A stretch of DNA of 64,000 bases, taken from Rhizobium mongolense subsp. loessense (GTDB lineage Bacteria; Pseudomonadota; Alphaproteobacteria; Rhizobiales; Rhizobiaceae). The notes under the pieces are model-generated. The model worked only from the letters and a program-made list of their open reading frames with translations, searched no databases and was not told the origin of the DNA. Positions 27,635 to 36,599 of the stretch are shown one piece after another. Where the stretch lies: NCBI RefSeq assembly GCF_900099775.1, contig NZ_FMTM01000001.1:682001-746000 (forward strand), in the 5' to 3' direction. A program made the translations under genes and the position numbers. Every line of letters starts with the position of its first letter. Positions within the stretch are counted from its first letter, which is position 1.

Positions 27635-28429
27635 TCATGCCGTCAATTTTGACCTGAGGTTATCGACGATTTCCCGCATCCGGTCTGCCGGGGCATGGCC
27701 GATCAACATGAAGGCATAGCTCCGGCTGGACCAGTAGATGACGTTCATGCCTTCGCGGCCTTCGATGTCCGGGGCCTTTTCGCCCTTGTCCGAGCGGATG
27801 ATGCAGAGCGCCATCGGGCCGGTCTCGGGATCAAGGTAGGCGATCTGAGCGAGCGGTCTTTCGTCATATTCCAGGAGCAGCACGCGCTTAAAGTCTACCC
27901 CCGGCAAAGCAACCATCCTGGGGGAAAGTGCAAGTCCGAGCTTTCGGTCGATCTGGGCAAGCTGAACGCTCTGCACATCTGCAGGCGGAACGGGACCTGC
28001 CAGCGTGTCCGGCGTGTAGAGCGAGATATATTGGGCGACGACAGCGCGCCATTCGGCGGCCCCCTCGTCCTGCGAAAGGCTGCGGCTGATGCCGAGATAG
28101 GCGCGGTCTGCAATGACACCGACGACCACCGAAGCGGCAAGCGCGCCGAGAAAGCCGCGGCGGCTGGCAAAGCTTGAGCCCCTACTTTCCCGCTGTGTGG
28201 GAATTGCGGCAAGCATCGTTTCGAGGCTCGCCCGCGGCGCGGCGGCGAGAAGCGGGGTGAAGGCCTCCTTGAATGGCAGGTTGCTGTGGGACAGGAATTC
28301 CAGCCTGGCGGCTGCGCGTTCGTCGGCATTGACGAGCGCTTCGATGCGCGCAGCATCCTGCGACGGCAGTTCGCCGTCGATGAAGGCCGTCAGTTCTTCG
28401 TCAGAGGGTATCTTGATGTCGTTGCTCAT
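27635..28429 (-). CDS. anti-sigma factor for the adjacent ECF sigma
   Basis: 264 residues from the ATG at 28429. The N-terminal cytoplasmic part opens with IPSDEELTAFIDGELP and is followed by an ARIEALVNADERAAARLEFL helix, the usual anti-sigma opening. No HxxxCxxC zinc motif is present, so it is not of the ZAS type. A single membrane segment (FLGALAASVVVGVIADRAYLGI) separates this from a periplasmic domain of about 140 residues. The start overlaps the sigma gene stop (ATGA), so the two are made together. It should hold the sigma factor until a signal reaches the periplasmic part. Confidence 0.85.
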   Translation of the reverse strand: MSNDIKIPSDEELTAFIDGELPSQDAARIEALVNADERAAARLEFLSHSNLPFKEAFTPLLAAAPRASLETMLAAIPTQRESRGSSFASRRGFLGALAASVVVGVIADRAYLGISRSLSQDEGAAEWRAVVAQYISLYTPDTLAGPVPPADVQSVQLAQIDRKLGLALSPRMVALPGVDFKRVLLLEYDERPLAQIAYLDPETGPMALCIIRSDKGEKAPDIEGREGMNVIYWSSRSYAFMLIGHAPADRMREIVDNLRSKLTA

Positions 28430-29031
28430 TGCCGTCCCTCGTCCGAAATGGCTCCGCAAAGCGTCGCACGTGCTGCCGCCAGCCGGCTCATCACGGTTCC
28501 GATCGGTATGGCCAATACATCCGCCACCTCGCGATAGGAGAGCCCTTCCACGTAGGCGAGGAAGACGGCACTGCGCTGTGCTTCGGGCAGCGCGTCCACC
28601 TGCAGCAGCACCTGATTTGCCATGACGTGCGTTTCGGTGTCGCGGGCTCCATCGAAGACCAGCGCTTCCTCCGGATCAGCCAAGCCCTTGCCCTGGCGGA
28701 CCTTGCGGGAACGGATCTCGTTCAACCAGATCGAATGCAGGATCGAAAACAGCCAGCGATCGAGCCGTGTCCCCTGCTGGAATTGCCCGCCGCGTTCCAG
28801 CGCCCGGACACAGGTCTGCTGCACGAGGTCATCGGCCACATCGCGCTGCCGCGAGAGCACGAGACCATAACGCCAGAGCCTGGCAAGGTTCTCCGTCAGG
28901 CCTTTCCTGATGTCCGCTTCGCTCGCGATGGCCGCCTCCGCCCCAGTTCGTCTTCCGGGGATCGCCAGCCGAAGCGGCAATCCCGTTTCCAGGCGACTAT
29001 AGGCACGAAATGCGGCGCGCGCGACCGGCAT
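28426..29031 (-). CDS. ECF-family RNA polymerase sigma factor
   Basis: 201 residues if started at the ATG at 29031, which follows AGGAGGG; an in-frame GTG at 29055 is the alternative. Region 2 is clear (RDVADDLVQQTCVRALERGGQF and LDRWLFSILHSIWLNEIRSRK), as is region 4 ([41 protein letters not shown]). The first 40 residues are a loosely conserved extension. It is co-transcribed with its anti-sigma factor and lies 39 bp downstream of an exported TPR gene. The target promoters cannot be read from this window. Confidence 0.9.
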   Translation of the reverse strand: MPVARAAFRAYSRLETGLPLRLAIPGRRTGAEAAIASEADIRKGLTENLARLWRYGLVLSRQRDVADDLVQQTCVRALERGGQFQQGTRLDRWLFSILHSIWLNEIRSRKVRQGKGLADPEEALVFDGARDTETHVMANQVLLQVDALPEAQRSAVFLAYVEGLSYREVADVLAIPIGTVMSRLAAARATLCGAISDEGRQ

Positions 29032-29070
29032 TCGATCATCCCTCCTTCCTGCCACGCGCCCGCCTCGATT

Positions 29071-29616
29071 TCATAACTTCGACGGATCGAGGATTACAGC
29101 GTTGAGGTCCTGGTATTCCTCGCAACCCGTGCCGCAGATCGCCTTGATCATGTTCAACTGCTCCTTGGCGAGATCGATGCGGCCCTTGACGACGTAGGCT
29201 TCGCCAAGATATTCACGAACCTTCGCATATTGGGGATCGAGCTTGACCGACTGAAGGTAATAGGAGATGCCTTCGTCCGTTCGGCCGAGCTTGCGGGTGG
29301 CGTAGCCGCGATAATTCAGCACTTCCGCATTGTTCTGATCCTTGACGGTGTCGAGTATCGCCAGCGCTTCTTCATAGCGGCCGGCCTTTGCCAGCGAATA
29401 GGCATAGTCGGTGCGGTTCTCATCCGTCACATTGGCGCCCTGCTGCTTCACGCACTGCTTCGATCTCTTGTCATAGATCTGACCCTTTTTGCAGGTGGGC
29501 GTGTTCGCGCCGCCACCGCCACCGCCACCGACGGCGAAGACGGGAGTGGAAAGCATGGAAGCGGCGATGCAGCCGCCGAGGACGAGAGAAGCGATACGGA
29601 CAATCGTGGTCGTCAT
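29071..29616 (-). CDS. exported TPR protein
   Basis: 181 residues. Signal peptide IASLVLGGCIAASMLSTPVFA; a lipoprotein-type cysteine is present but not in a standard lipobox. Then comes a seven-glycine run, a small loop with two cysteines (TCKKGQIYDKRSKQCVK), and about three TPR units (AKAGRYEEALAILDTVK; RKLGRTDEGISYYLQSVKLDP; YVVKGRIDLAKEQLNMIK). It should act as a scaffold in the periplasm. It is directly upstream of the ECF sigma/anti-sigma pair on the same strand, so it may be part of that stress response or share its promoter. Confidence 0.78.
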   Translation of the reverse strand: MTTTIVRIASLVLGGCIAASMLSTPVFAVGGGGGGGANTPTCKKGQIYDKRSKQCVKQQGANVTDENRTDYAYSLAKAGRYEEALAILDTVKDQNNAEVLNYRGYATRKLGRTDEGISYYLQSVKLDPQYAKVREYLGEAYVVKGRIDLAKEQLNMIKAICGTGCEEYQDLNAVILDPSKL

Positions 29617-29781
29617 GGGATATCTCCGGGAAAATGACGTTGCCGCGAAAGAACACGCCTGTCCGGCATTTTATTCGAACGGCGCAAGGCATTTTTGCAT
29701 CACCTTTTCGTGACGAAACCGGTACGAATAAATCGCCTTCAGAGGTGTTCTCCGCTTTACCGCCGGCAAAAGGAGAATGCC

Positions 29782-30834
29782 GTGAACGATACGGTCAAAT
29801 TTCTGAGCCTCGCCATTGCAGTGCCCGAACACATCATCACCCAGGCAGAAGCAGCCGAGGCATCGGCCCGCCTCTTTGCCCGCCGCTTCCAGGACTTTCG
29901 GCATCTTGCGAGCGTCTTCGACAATGCGGGCATTACCAAGCGGCATGCGGCGCGGCCGCTCTCATGGTTCGACGAGCCGCATGGCTGGCAGGACAGGATG
30001 GAGGCCTATGCGGAGGTCGCAAGCAGCCTCTTCATCGAAGCGGCGACCAATGCACTGCGGCAGGCCGATCTGCAGGCAAGCGACATCGATTGTGTCGTCA
30101 CCGTCTCCTCCACCGGGTTTACAACGCCGAGCCTCGATGCGCGGCTTGCCGGAAAGATGGGCTTTCGGGCGGATACAGAGCGCGTCCCCGTGTTCGGGCT
30201 TGGCTGTGCTGCCGGCGTCTCGGGCTTCGGCATCGCGTCGCGTCTGGCGAAGGGCAAACCGGGCAGGACCGTGCTCTTCGTGACGATCGAACTCTGCACC
30301 CTCGCCTTCCGGCTGGACGAGCTGACGCGGCCCAATATCATCGCAACCGCACTCTTCGGCGATGGTGCCGCAGCTTGCGTGCTTCGCAATGGTGGAGACG
30401 GCATCGCCGAAGTGGAGTCGAGCGGTGAACATCTGTTTCCCGACACGCTCGATATTATGGGCTGGAAGATCGACGACGCAGGCTTCGGCATCGTGCTTGC
30501 ACAGTCGCTGCCACCCTTCGCGGAGACGGAGCTTGGTCCCGCTGTCGACGCGATCCTTGCCCGCAATGGCCTGTCGCGTCAGGATATCGACCGTTTCATA
30601 TGCCACCCGGGCGGAACCAAGGTGCTGGCAGCAATGGAAAGTGCGCTTTCGCTCGCGCCCGGTTCGCTGGATCACGAGCGCGACGTGATTTCCGACTATG
30701 GCAACATGTCCTCGCCAACCGTCCTCTTCGTGCTGGAACGCGCAATCCGCGCCGGCCTGCCCGACCGCGCTGCGATGATCGCCATGGGACCGGGATTTTC
30801 CGCAAGCTGCGTTACGCTGCGGAGGACGGCATGA
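29782..30834 (+). CDS. type III polyketide synthase (chalcone/stilbene synthase family)
   Basis: 350 residues from a GTG at 29782, preceded by AAAAGGAGAATGCC. The triad of the family is present: Cys142 in FGLGCAAGVSG, His275 in FICHPGGTKVL, and Asn308 in DYGNMSSP. Bacterial enzymes of this branch extend fatty acyl starters with malonyl-CoA to give alkylpyrones or alkylresorcinols. The next gene, an isoprenylcysteine-methyltransferase-like protein, overlaps it by 4 bases (ATGA). In Bacillus an analogous pair (BpsA/BpsB) makes and O-methylates alkylpyrones, so the same chemistry is the best guess here. Confidence 0.92.
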   Translation: MNDTVKFLSLAIAVPEHIITQAEAAEASARLFARRFQDFRHLASVFDNAGITKRHAARPLSWFDEPHGWQDRMEAYAEVASSLFIEAATNALRQADLQASDIDCVVTVSSTGFTTPSLDARLAGKMGFRADTERVPVFGLGCAAGVSGFGIASRLAKGKPGRTVLFVTIELCTLAFRLDELTRPNIIATALFGDGAAACVLRNGGDGIAEVESSGEHLFPDTLDIMGWKIDDAGFGIVLAQSLPPFAETELGPAVDAILARNGLSRQDIDRFICHPGGTKVLAAMESALSLAPGSLDHERDVISDYGNMSSPTVLFVLERAIRAGLPDRAAMIAMGPGFSASCVTLRRTA

Positions 30835-31334
30835 TGCTTGCGTCCATCGCGCTTTTGACCTTCGTCACGGTCCAGCGGCTCGGCGAACTTGTTCTCTCCA
30901 GGCGCAACACGGCCGCGCTTCTTGCAAAAGGCGCACGCGAGACCGGGGCGGAACACTACCCCTACATGGTCGCGCTGCATGCCGCCTGGATCGGCGGGTT
31001 GTGGCTGCTCGCCATGGAGAGGCCGGTGAACCTTGTTTGGTTCGGCATCTTCATGCTGCTGCAAATCCTCCGCCTCTGGGTGCTCGCCACACTCAAGGAG
31101 CGGTGGACGACGCGGATCGTCGTTCTGCCGGAGGCGCCGCTCGTCCGTAGCGGGCCATATCGCTTCATCCGGCATCCGAATTATGCGATCGTTGCAGGGG
31201 AGATCGCGGTCCTGCCGCTTGCCTTCGGCATGCCGCTCTACGCGGCGGCCTTCACGATCTTGAACGCGCTCATGCTCGCCATCCGCATCCGTGCCGAAAA
31301 TGCCGCACTCAAAACGGCAATGATTTTGAAATAA
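30831..31334 (+). CDS. isoprenylcysteine carboxyl methyltransferase-like membrane enzyme
   Basis: 167 residues, with four or five membrane helices and the ICMT-family RHPNY motif in a SGPYRFIRHPNYAIVAGE context; a glutamate follows two helices later (AENAA). The start overlaps the type III polyketide synthase stop, a sign of coupled translation. Bacterial ICMT relatives beside type III synthases methylate the polyketide product with S-adenosylmethionine rather than prenylcysteine. Acting in the membrane fits a lipophilic alkylpyrone product. Confidence 0.88.
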   Translation: MMLASIALLTFVTVQRLGELVLSRRNTAALLAKGARETGAEHYPYMVALHAAWIGGLWLLAMERPVNLVWFGIFMLLQILRLWVLATLKERWTTRIVVLPEAPLVRSGPYRFIRHPNYAIVAGEIAVLPLAFGMPLYAAAFTILNALMLAIRIRAENAALKTAMILK

Positions 31335-31411
31335 AATGCGATTTTTCAATTGCGCCATTGCAATCCTAAGGGCATTTTCGACCCTTGGAATTCAGTGGGC
31401 TGCAGGGAAAA

Positions 31412-32659
31412 ATGACCAAGAACGCAATCGTGCTCGGTGCCGGCATCGTCGGTGTTTCGACGGCAATTCATCTGCAACGGCGTGGACGGCAAGTGACGCT
31501 GATCGACCGCAAGGATCCCGGCAGCGAGACCTCGTACGGCAATGCGGGACTGATCCAGCGTGAAGGTGTCGTGCCTTACGGCTTTCCCCAACAGATCGGA
31601 CTGCTGCTGCGCTACGCGCTCAACAACCGCATCGACGCGCACTATCACCTGAAGGCCCTCCCGGGCCAGCTCGCCTTCCTCGCCCGGTACTGGTGGAACT
31701 CCAATGCACGGCGCCATGAGATGATCACCCGTGCCTATGCGCCGCTGATCGAGAACTCGATCCTGGAGCACAAGGACCTGATCGAGGCGTCGCATGCAGA
31801 ACAGCTGATCCGCAAGGATGGCTGGATGAAGATCTTCCGGACCGAAGTAAAGCGCGACGAAGAGCTTGCTGAGGCCGAAAGCTGGCAGAAGGAATTCGGC
31901 GTCAGCTATGAAACGCTGTCTTCCGCGGATATTGCCCGCATGGAGCCTAGCCTCATGAAGACCTTCGCCGGCGGCATCCGCTGGCGCGATCCCTGGTCGG
32001 TCCTTGATCCGCAAGCGCTGACTGCCGCCTACCGCAGCTATTTCGAAAGCCTTGGCGGCCGCTTTGTTGTCGGCGACGCCGTTTCGCTCGGCCAGTCGGG
32101 TTCCGGCTGGAAAATCATGACGTCCGAAGGCTCGATCGAGGCAGACGACGCGGTGATGGCGCTCGGCCCCTGGGCTGCGGTTGCAACGAAGCGGCTCGGC
32201 TATTCCTTTCCGCTTGGGGTCAAGCGCGGCTACCACATGCACTATGCGGCGCAAGGCAATGCCGTCCTCAACAACTGGACGCTCGATGCCGAGCGCGGCT
32301 ATTTCCTCGCGCCGATGAACCGCGGCATCCGGCTGACCACCGGTGCGGAATTCGCAGCACTCGACGCGCCGAAGACGCCGGTTCAGCTCGACCGCGCGGA
32401 AAAGGTCGCCCGTACCGTCTTCCCGCTCGGACGCAGGCTCGATCCAGAGCCGTGGATGGGCGCGCGCCCCTGCACGCCGGACATGATGCCGATCATCGGC
32501 AAGGCGCCGCGGCACAACGGCCTGTGGTTCGCCTTCGGGCACGCGCACCACGGCCTGACGCTCGGGCCGGTGACCGGTCGCGTGCTGGCGGAACTGATCA
32601 CCGGCGAGACGCCGTTCATCAATATTTCCGCCTATTCTCCGCAGCGCTTCAATCCGTAG
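31412..32659 (+). CDS. dadA: DadA-like FAD-dependent D-amino acid dehydrogenase
   Basis: 415 residues from the ATG at 31412 (a weak CAGGGA site precedes it). The N-terminal FAD-binding GAGIVGVSTAIHL fingerprint is followed by VTLIDRKDPGSETSYGNAG, the DadA-type second motif. The C-terminal region has GARPCTPDMMPIIG and HAHHGLTLGPVTGRV, typical of DAO-superfamily oxidoreductases. Proteins like this oxidise D-amino acids or similar amines and pass electrons to the respiratory chain. Substrate range varies widely in this family, so the symbol is only a family label. Confidence 0.8.
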   Translation: MTKNAIVLGAGIVGVSTAIHLQRRGRQVTLIDRKDPGSETSYGNAGLIQREGVVPYGFPQQIGLLLRYALNNRIDAHYHLKALPGQLAFLARYWWNSNARRHEMITRAYAPLIENSILEHKDLIEASHAEQLIRKDGWMKIFRTEVKRDEELAEAESWQKEFGVSYETLSSADIARMEPSLMKTFAGGIRWRDPWSVLDPQALTAAYRSYFESLGGRFVVGDAVSLGQSGSGWKIMTSEGSIEADDAVMALGPWAAVATKRLGYSFPLGVKRGYHMHYAAQGNAVLNNWTLDAERGYFLAPMNRGIRLTTGAEFAALDAPKTPVQLDRAEKVARTVFPLGRRLDPEPWMGARPCTPDMMPIIGKAPRHNGLWFAFGHAHHGLTLGPVTGRVLAELITGETPFINISAYSPQRFNP

Positions 32660-32686
32660 CGGCACGACAAGACGTGGCGGCTTTCA

Positions 32687-33073
32687 TCAGAGTTGTGCTT
32701 CGATGGCCGCCTTGTCGATGATCGACCATACCTCATCGATCTTTTCCCGATCGAAGCGATAGAAGACGTTTTCGGTGAAAAAGACTCTCTGTCCGTTGAC
32801 TGGAAGGCCGAGAAACGTTCCCTTCGGCGTGCAATCGAAAGCCAGCCGGCATGCAATAAGGGGTGGGTCGGACGTCAGCAACTGGACGTCAAAACGAAGA
32901 TCGGGAATCTCCTCGAAATCCCGCTCCAGCATCGCCCGATAGCCTGCCAGGCCAAGCCGCCGGCCATTGTGGCGCACATCGTCGCCGACGAAGCGCCTCA
33001 GCTGCTGCCAGTCCCGCGCGTTCAGGCAGGCGATGTAGCCGCGATAAATCGTGGAAAGTTCGGCCCTGTTCAA
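32687..33073 (-). CDS. SnoaL-like polyketide cyclase/ester cyclase family protein
   Basis: 128 residues from a TTG start at 33073, chosen because GGAGG lies 7 bases upstream and the sequence then begins as SnoaL proteins do (NRAELSTIYRGYIACLNARDWQQLRRFVGDDVRHNG). YRAMLERDFEEIPDLRF and a final IDEVWSIIDKAAIEAQ complete the pattern. It is probably cytoplasmic, and the ligand is unknown. It lies 76 bp downstream of gluconokinase on the same strand. Confidence 0.78.
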   Translation of the reverse strand: MNRAELSTIYRGYIACLNARDWQQLRRFVGDDVRHNGRRLGLAGYRAMLERDFEEIPDLRFDVQLLTSDPPLIACRLAFDCTPKGTFLGLPVNGQRVFFTENVFYRFDREKIDEVWSIIDKAAIEAQL

Positions 33074-33149
33074 GGCAAGTCCTCCGGGCACTGGACTTCT
33101 ATGAGCACTCAAAGATGGCCGCTTCGAAGAGGCCGTCAATAGATCGTGC

Positions 33150-33683
33150 TCAGGCAACGCCGAGCGGCGCTAGCTTCTTTCGGGCTTCCTCGGCGATGTC
33201 TTCGATCGTGTCGTCGATACCCACCGTTACGACCCCTGGCTCGCCGGTCGGCACTTCCAGCGTTTCGAGCTGACTTTCAAGCAGCGACGTCGGCATGAAG
33301 TGACCCGAGCGATGCCCCATGCGCTCGCTCAGCAGCTCCTTCGAACCTTCGAGATAGACGAAGAAGAGATTGCCGCCGGCCGCAACCCGCAGCCGCTCGC
33401 GATAGATGCGCTTCAGCGCCGAGCAGGAGACGATGACGCCATCGCCTTTTGCAAGAGCCGCCTTCATGGCTTCACCGATGAGGTCGAGCCAGGGCATGCG
33501 GTCCGCGTCGGTCAGTGGAATGCCTTTCGACATCTTCTCGACGTTGGATGCCGGATGAAGCTGGTCGCCTTCAATGAAGCGAAGACTGAGCGCCTCCGCC
33601 AGTTTCTCGCCGATTGAGGATTTTCCGGAGCCGCTGACGCCCATGACGATGATTGCATGGGCCTTGTTCGTCCGCTCCGGCAT
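33150..33683 (-). CDS. gntK: gluconokinase
   Basis: 177 residues from the ATG at 33683 (GACGGAGGACGGA upstream). P-loop GVSGSGKSS, then the GntK-family LRFIEGDQLHPASNVEKMSKGIPLTDADRMPWL, followed by VSCSALKRIYRERLR, all typical of thermosensitive-type gluconate kinases. It phosphorylates gluconate to 6-phosphogluconate, feeding the Entner-Doudoroff or pentose phosphate route. It begins 28 bp after dppF, so it could be read through from the dpp operon, but no functional link is obvious. Confidence 0.93.
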   Translation of the reverse strand: MPERTNKAHAIIVMGVSGSGKSSIGEKLAEALSLRFIEGDQLHPASNVEKMSKGIPLTDADRMPWLDLIGEAMKAALAKGDGVIVSCSALKRIYRERLRVAAGGNLFFVYLEGSKELLSERMGHRSGHFMPTSLLESQLETLEVPTGEPGVVTVGIDDTIEDIAEEARKKLAPLGVA

Positions 33684-33711
33684 TCCGTCCTCCGTCGTCG
33701 CCTGCCTCCGT

Positions 33712-34665
33712 TCAGTCGAGTGGAAAATGACAGGCGTATTTTTGTTCGCCCTCTCCACTTAGTTCAGGCTCCACCCGACGGCAATAGTCCTGCGCCTTCC
33801 AGCAACGCGGGTTGAAATGACAGCCGGTTGGCGGCTTTAGCGGCGAGGGAAGCTCGCCCTGCAGACGGATGCGGCTCTTGGCGCGATCAGGATCGGCGAT
33901 CGGCGTCGCCGACAGAAGTGCCGCCGTATAGGGATGACGCGGGTGCGCAAAGACTTCGGCCGCCGGCCCTGTCTCGACCGGACGGCCGAGATACATGACC
34001 ATCACATCGTCGGCGATATGGCGAACGACCGAAAGACCATGCGAGATGAAGAGATAGGCAAGCCCCATTTCCTTCTGCAGATCCATCAACAGGTTCAGCA
34101 CCTGCGCCTGGATCGACAGGTCGAGCGCCGAAACCGGCTCGTCGAGCACCAGCACCTTCGGCCGCAGCATGAGGGCGCGGGCAATCGCGATACGCTGGCG
34201 CTGGCCACCGGAGAACATGTGCGGATATCGATCGTAGTGTTCCGGCCGCAGCCCGACGCGCGCCATCATTTCCTCTGCCTTGCGACGGCGCTGTGCGGCA
34301 TCGAGATCGGTGTTGATTTTTAGCGGCTCCTCGAGGATCGCACCGACCTTCTGGCGCGGATTGAGCGATCCGTAAGGATTTTGGAAAACGATCTGCACCT
34401 GGCTGCGGAGACTCCGGTCGCCGACGCGAGCTGGCTTGCCGTCGATCAGCAGTTCGCCTGCCGTCGGGTCTTCGATCATCGTGACCAGGCGCGCGAGCGT
34501 CGACTTGCCGCAACCGGATTCGCCGACGACGGCAAGCGTCTTGCCGGAATAGAGACTGAAGCTCACGCCGTTCAGCGCCTTGACGGTCGCCTCCGATTTG
34601 AACATGCCGCGATTGACAGTGTAGAAACGGGCAAGATCCTTGCCCTCGAGAACGGCGCCGGTCAT
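33712..34665 (-). CDS. dppF: dipeptide ABC transporter ATPase DppF
   Basis: 317 residues from the ATG at 34665, overlapping the dppD stop (ATGA). Walker A GESGCGKST, signature MFSGGQRQRIAIARAL, Walker B VLVLDEPVSALD. The C-terminal extension with CHFNPRCWKAQDYCRRVEPEL is the oligopeptide-binding region of DppF/OppF, with cysteines that may hold an iron-sulfur cluster in this family. It pairs with DppD to drive uptake. Confidence 0.93.
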   Translation of the reverse strand: MTGAVLEGKDLARFYTVNRGMFKSEATVKALNGVSFSLYSGKTLAVVGESGCGKSTLARLVTMIEDPTAGELLIDGKPARVGDRSLRSQVQIVFQNPYGSLNPRQKVGAILEEPLKINTDLDAAQRRRKAEEMMARVGLRPEHYDRYPHMFSGGQRQRIAIARALMLRPKVLVLDEPVSALDLSIQAQVLNLLMDLQKEMGLAYLFISHGLSVVRHIADDVMVMYLGRPVETGPAAEVFAHPRHPYTAALLSATPIADPDRAKSRIRLQGELPSPLKPPTGCHFNPRCWKAQDYCRRVEPELSGEGEQKYACHFPLD

Positions 34666-35681
34666 ACGAAGTCTCCAGCGGATTGCTTCGGCATCACGCC
34701 GGGATGACCGAGCGGCTTGCCGTCTTTCAATGGATAGTTGCAGAGTGCGAGGCCGAGTTCCGTCCCCTGGCGGACGACGCCACGATCGCATTCGACCGTC
34801 GCATAGCCGCAGCGCGGCGCAAAGAGACAGCCGCGCGGGCGGTCATGCTGGCCGGGAACGACACCGGCGATCGACGGCAAATGCTGGCCGACTTGGGCAC
34901 GCTCCGGCAGGGCGGAAAGCAATGCGGCGGTATAGGGATGATGCGGGTCGCGGAAGAGTGCCTTGACCGGCTGCTCCTCGACCTTTTGTCCGGCATACTG
35001 AACCTGCACCCGCTCGGCAGTTTCGGCGACGACGCCCATGTCGTGGGTGATCAATACCAGCGCCATACCCTGCTCCTTCTGCAGGCGCACGAGCAGATCG
35101 AGGATCTGCGCCTGGATCGTCACGTCGAGCGCGGTCGTCGGCTCGTCGGCGATCAAGAGCTTCGGATTGCAGGCGAGCGCCATGGCGATCATCACGCGCT
35201 GGCTCATGCCGCCGGACATCTGGTGAGGGAAGTTCGACAGACGATCTTCCGGCGCCGGGATGCCGACAAGGTTCAGGAGCTCGATCGAGCGCTCGCGGCG
35301 CTCCTTGCGGTTCAGACCCATGTGCACCCGCAGACTCTCGCCAAGCTGGAAGCCGACCGTGAAGCATGGGTTCAGGCTCGACATCGGCTCCTGGAAGATC
35401 ATCGCCATGTCCTTGCCGATAATCCTGCGGCGCTGTCGGCCGGAAATGCCGATGAGTTCCTTGCCGTCGAAAGTCATGCGGTCAGCGGTGATCTTCGCCG
35501 TCCAGGGCAGAAGGCCCATCATGGCGAGCATTGCAACGGACTTGCCGGAGCCGGATTCGCCGACGATCGAGAGGATCTCGCCCTTGTCGCAGCTGAGCGA
35601 TACGCCGTCTACGGCGCGGAAGAGACCGGAAGACGTCTGGAATTCGACGGTCAGATTCTGAATATCGAGAAGTGGCATCAT
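34662..35681 (-). CDS. dppD: dipeptide ABC transporter ATPase DppD
   Basis: 339 residues from the first of two adjacent ATG codons at 35681, overlapping the dppC stop. Walker [10 protein letters not shown], signature [16 protein letters not shown], Walker [12 protein letters not shown], and the C-terminal [16 protein letters not shown] cysteine region of OppD/DppD proteins. It forms the ATPase heterodimer with DppF on the cytoplasmic side. Confidence 0.93.
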   Translation of the reverse strand: MMPLLDIQNLTVEFQTSSGLFRAVDGVSLSCDKGEILSIVGESGSGKSVAMLAMMGLLPWTAKITADRMTFDGKELIGISGRQRRRIIGKDMAMIFQEPMSSLNPCFTVGFQLGESLRVHMGLNRKERRERSIELLNLVGIPAPEDRLSNFPHQMSGGMSQRVMIAMALACNPKLLIADEPTTALDVTIQAQILDLLVRLQKEQGMALVLITHDMGVVAETAERVQVQYAGQKVEEQPVKALFRDPHHPYTAALLSALPERAQVGQHLPSIAGVVPGQHDRPRGCLFAPRCGYATVECDRGVVRQGTELGLALCNYPLKDGKPLGHPGVMPKQSAGDFV

Positions 35682-36589
35682 GACCTCTTCAGCTTGGGAT
35701 CGAGCGCATCGCGCAACCCGTCGCCCATCAGGTTGATGGCAAGAACGGTAACGAGGATGGCAAGCCCCGGGAACGTTACGACCCACCAGGCGCGCTGGAT
35801 GAACTCTCGCGCTTCGGCGAGCATTGTGCCCCATTCGGGTGTCGGAGGCTGGGCGCCCATGCCGAGGAAGCCGAGAGCCGCAGCATCGAGGATCGCTGCC
35901 GAGAAGGCGAGCGTCGCCTGGACGATCAGTGGCCCGAGACAGTTCGGCAGGATGGTCTTGAACATCAGCCGCAAGGTGCCGGCACCGGCGACGCGCGATG
36001 CGATGACATACTCCTTCTCACGCTCGGCCATGACCGAGGCACGCGTCAGGCGCACGAAATGCGGCTGGTTGACGATGGAGATCGCAATCATCGCGTTGAT
36101 GAGGCCGGGGCCAAGGACCGCGACCAGGACGAGGGCCAAAAGCAGCGACGGGAAGGCGAGGATGATATCCATCAGGCGCATGATGGCGATATCGATGCGG
36201 CCGCGGAAATAGCCGGCCACGAGGCCGATCAGCACACCAGCGATCACCGAGAGCGTCACGACGACAACGCCGATGAAGAGCGAGAAGCGCGCGCCATAGA
36301 TGAGGCGCGAGAGAATGTCGCGTCCGACAGCGTCCGTCCCGAGCGGGAAGGACGAGCTGCCGCCTTCCATCCAGAACGGAGCAAGAAGCAGCATCTGCCG
36401 GTTCTGCTCGTTTGGTGCATGCGGCGCAACGAGCGGCGCAAATAGCGCCACGACGAGAATGAGGACGAAAACGGCGAGGCCGATCACGGCGCCCTTGTTT
36501 CGCGAGAAATAATACCAGAACTCCGCAAGAGCCGATGGGTGGGCGGTTTTTGCTGCGACCGTGCCGGTCTGCATGTTTGTCGTACTCAC
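35678..36589 (-). CDS. dppC: dipeptide ABC transporter permease DppC
   Basis: 303 residues from a GTG at 36589 that has GGAGCG upstream; the preceding 14 codons to 36631 are unlikely. Typical DppC features: PFPLGTDAVGRDILSRLIYGARFSL-type segment (seen here from FPLGTDAVGRD), five or six membrane helices, and the EAA loop MFKTILPNCLGPLIV for ATPase contact. It forms the channel with DppB. Confidence 0.92.
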   Translation of the reverse strand: MSTTNMQTGTVAAKTAHPSALAEFWYYFSRNKGAVIGLAVFVLILVVALFAPLVAPHAPNEQNRQMLLLAPFWMEGGSSSFPLGTDAVGRDILSRLIYGARFSLFIGVVVVTLSVIAGVLIGLVAGYFRGRIDIAIMRLMDIILAFPSLLLALVLVAVLGPGLINAMIAISIVNQPHFVRLTRASVMAEREKEYVIASRVAGAGTLRLMFKTILPNCLGPLIVQATLAFSAAILDAAALGFLGMGAQPPTPEWGTMLAEAREFIQRAWWVVTFPGLAILVTVLAINLMGDGLRDALDPKLKRS

Positions 36590-36599
36590 GGGACCGCTC

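Noticed and set aside
29388..30428. 346-codon plus-strand frame overlapping the polyketide synthase
   Set aside because: The synthase frame carries the full catalytic triad and a ribosome binding site; the other is rich in Arg, Cys and His from frame shift.
34683..36212. 509-codon plus-strand frame antisense to dppD and dppC
   Set aside because: It mirrors two clear transporter genes, has no ribosome binding site, and its composition is that of the reverse complement of membrane and ATPase codons.
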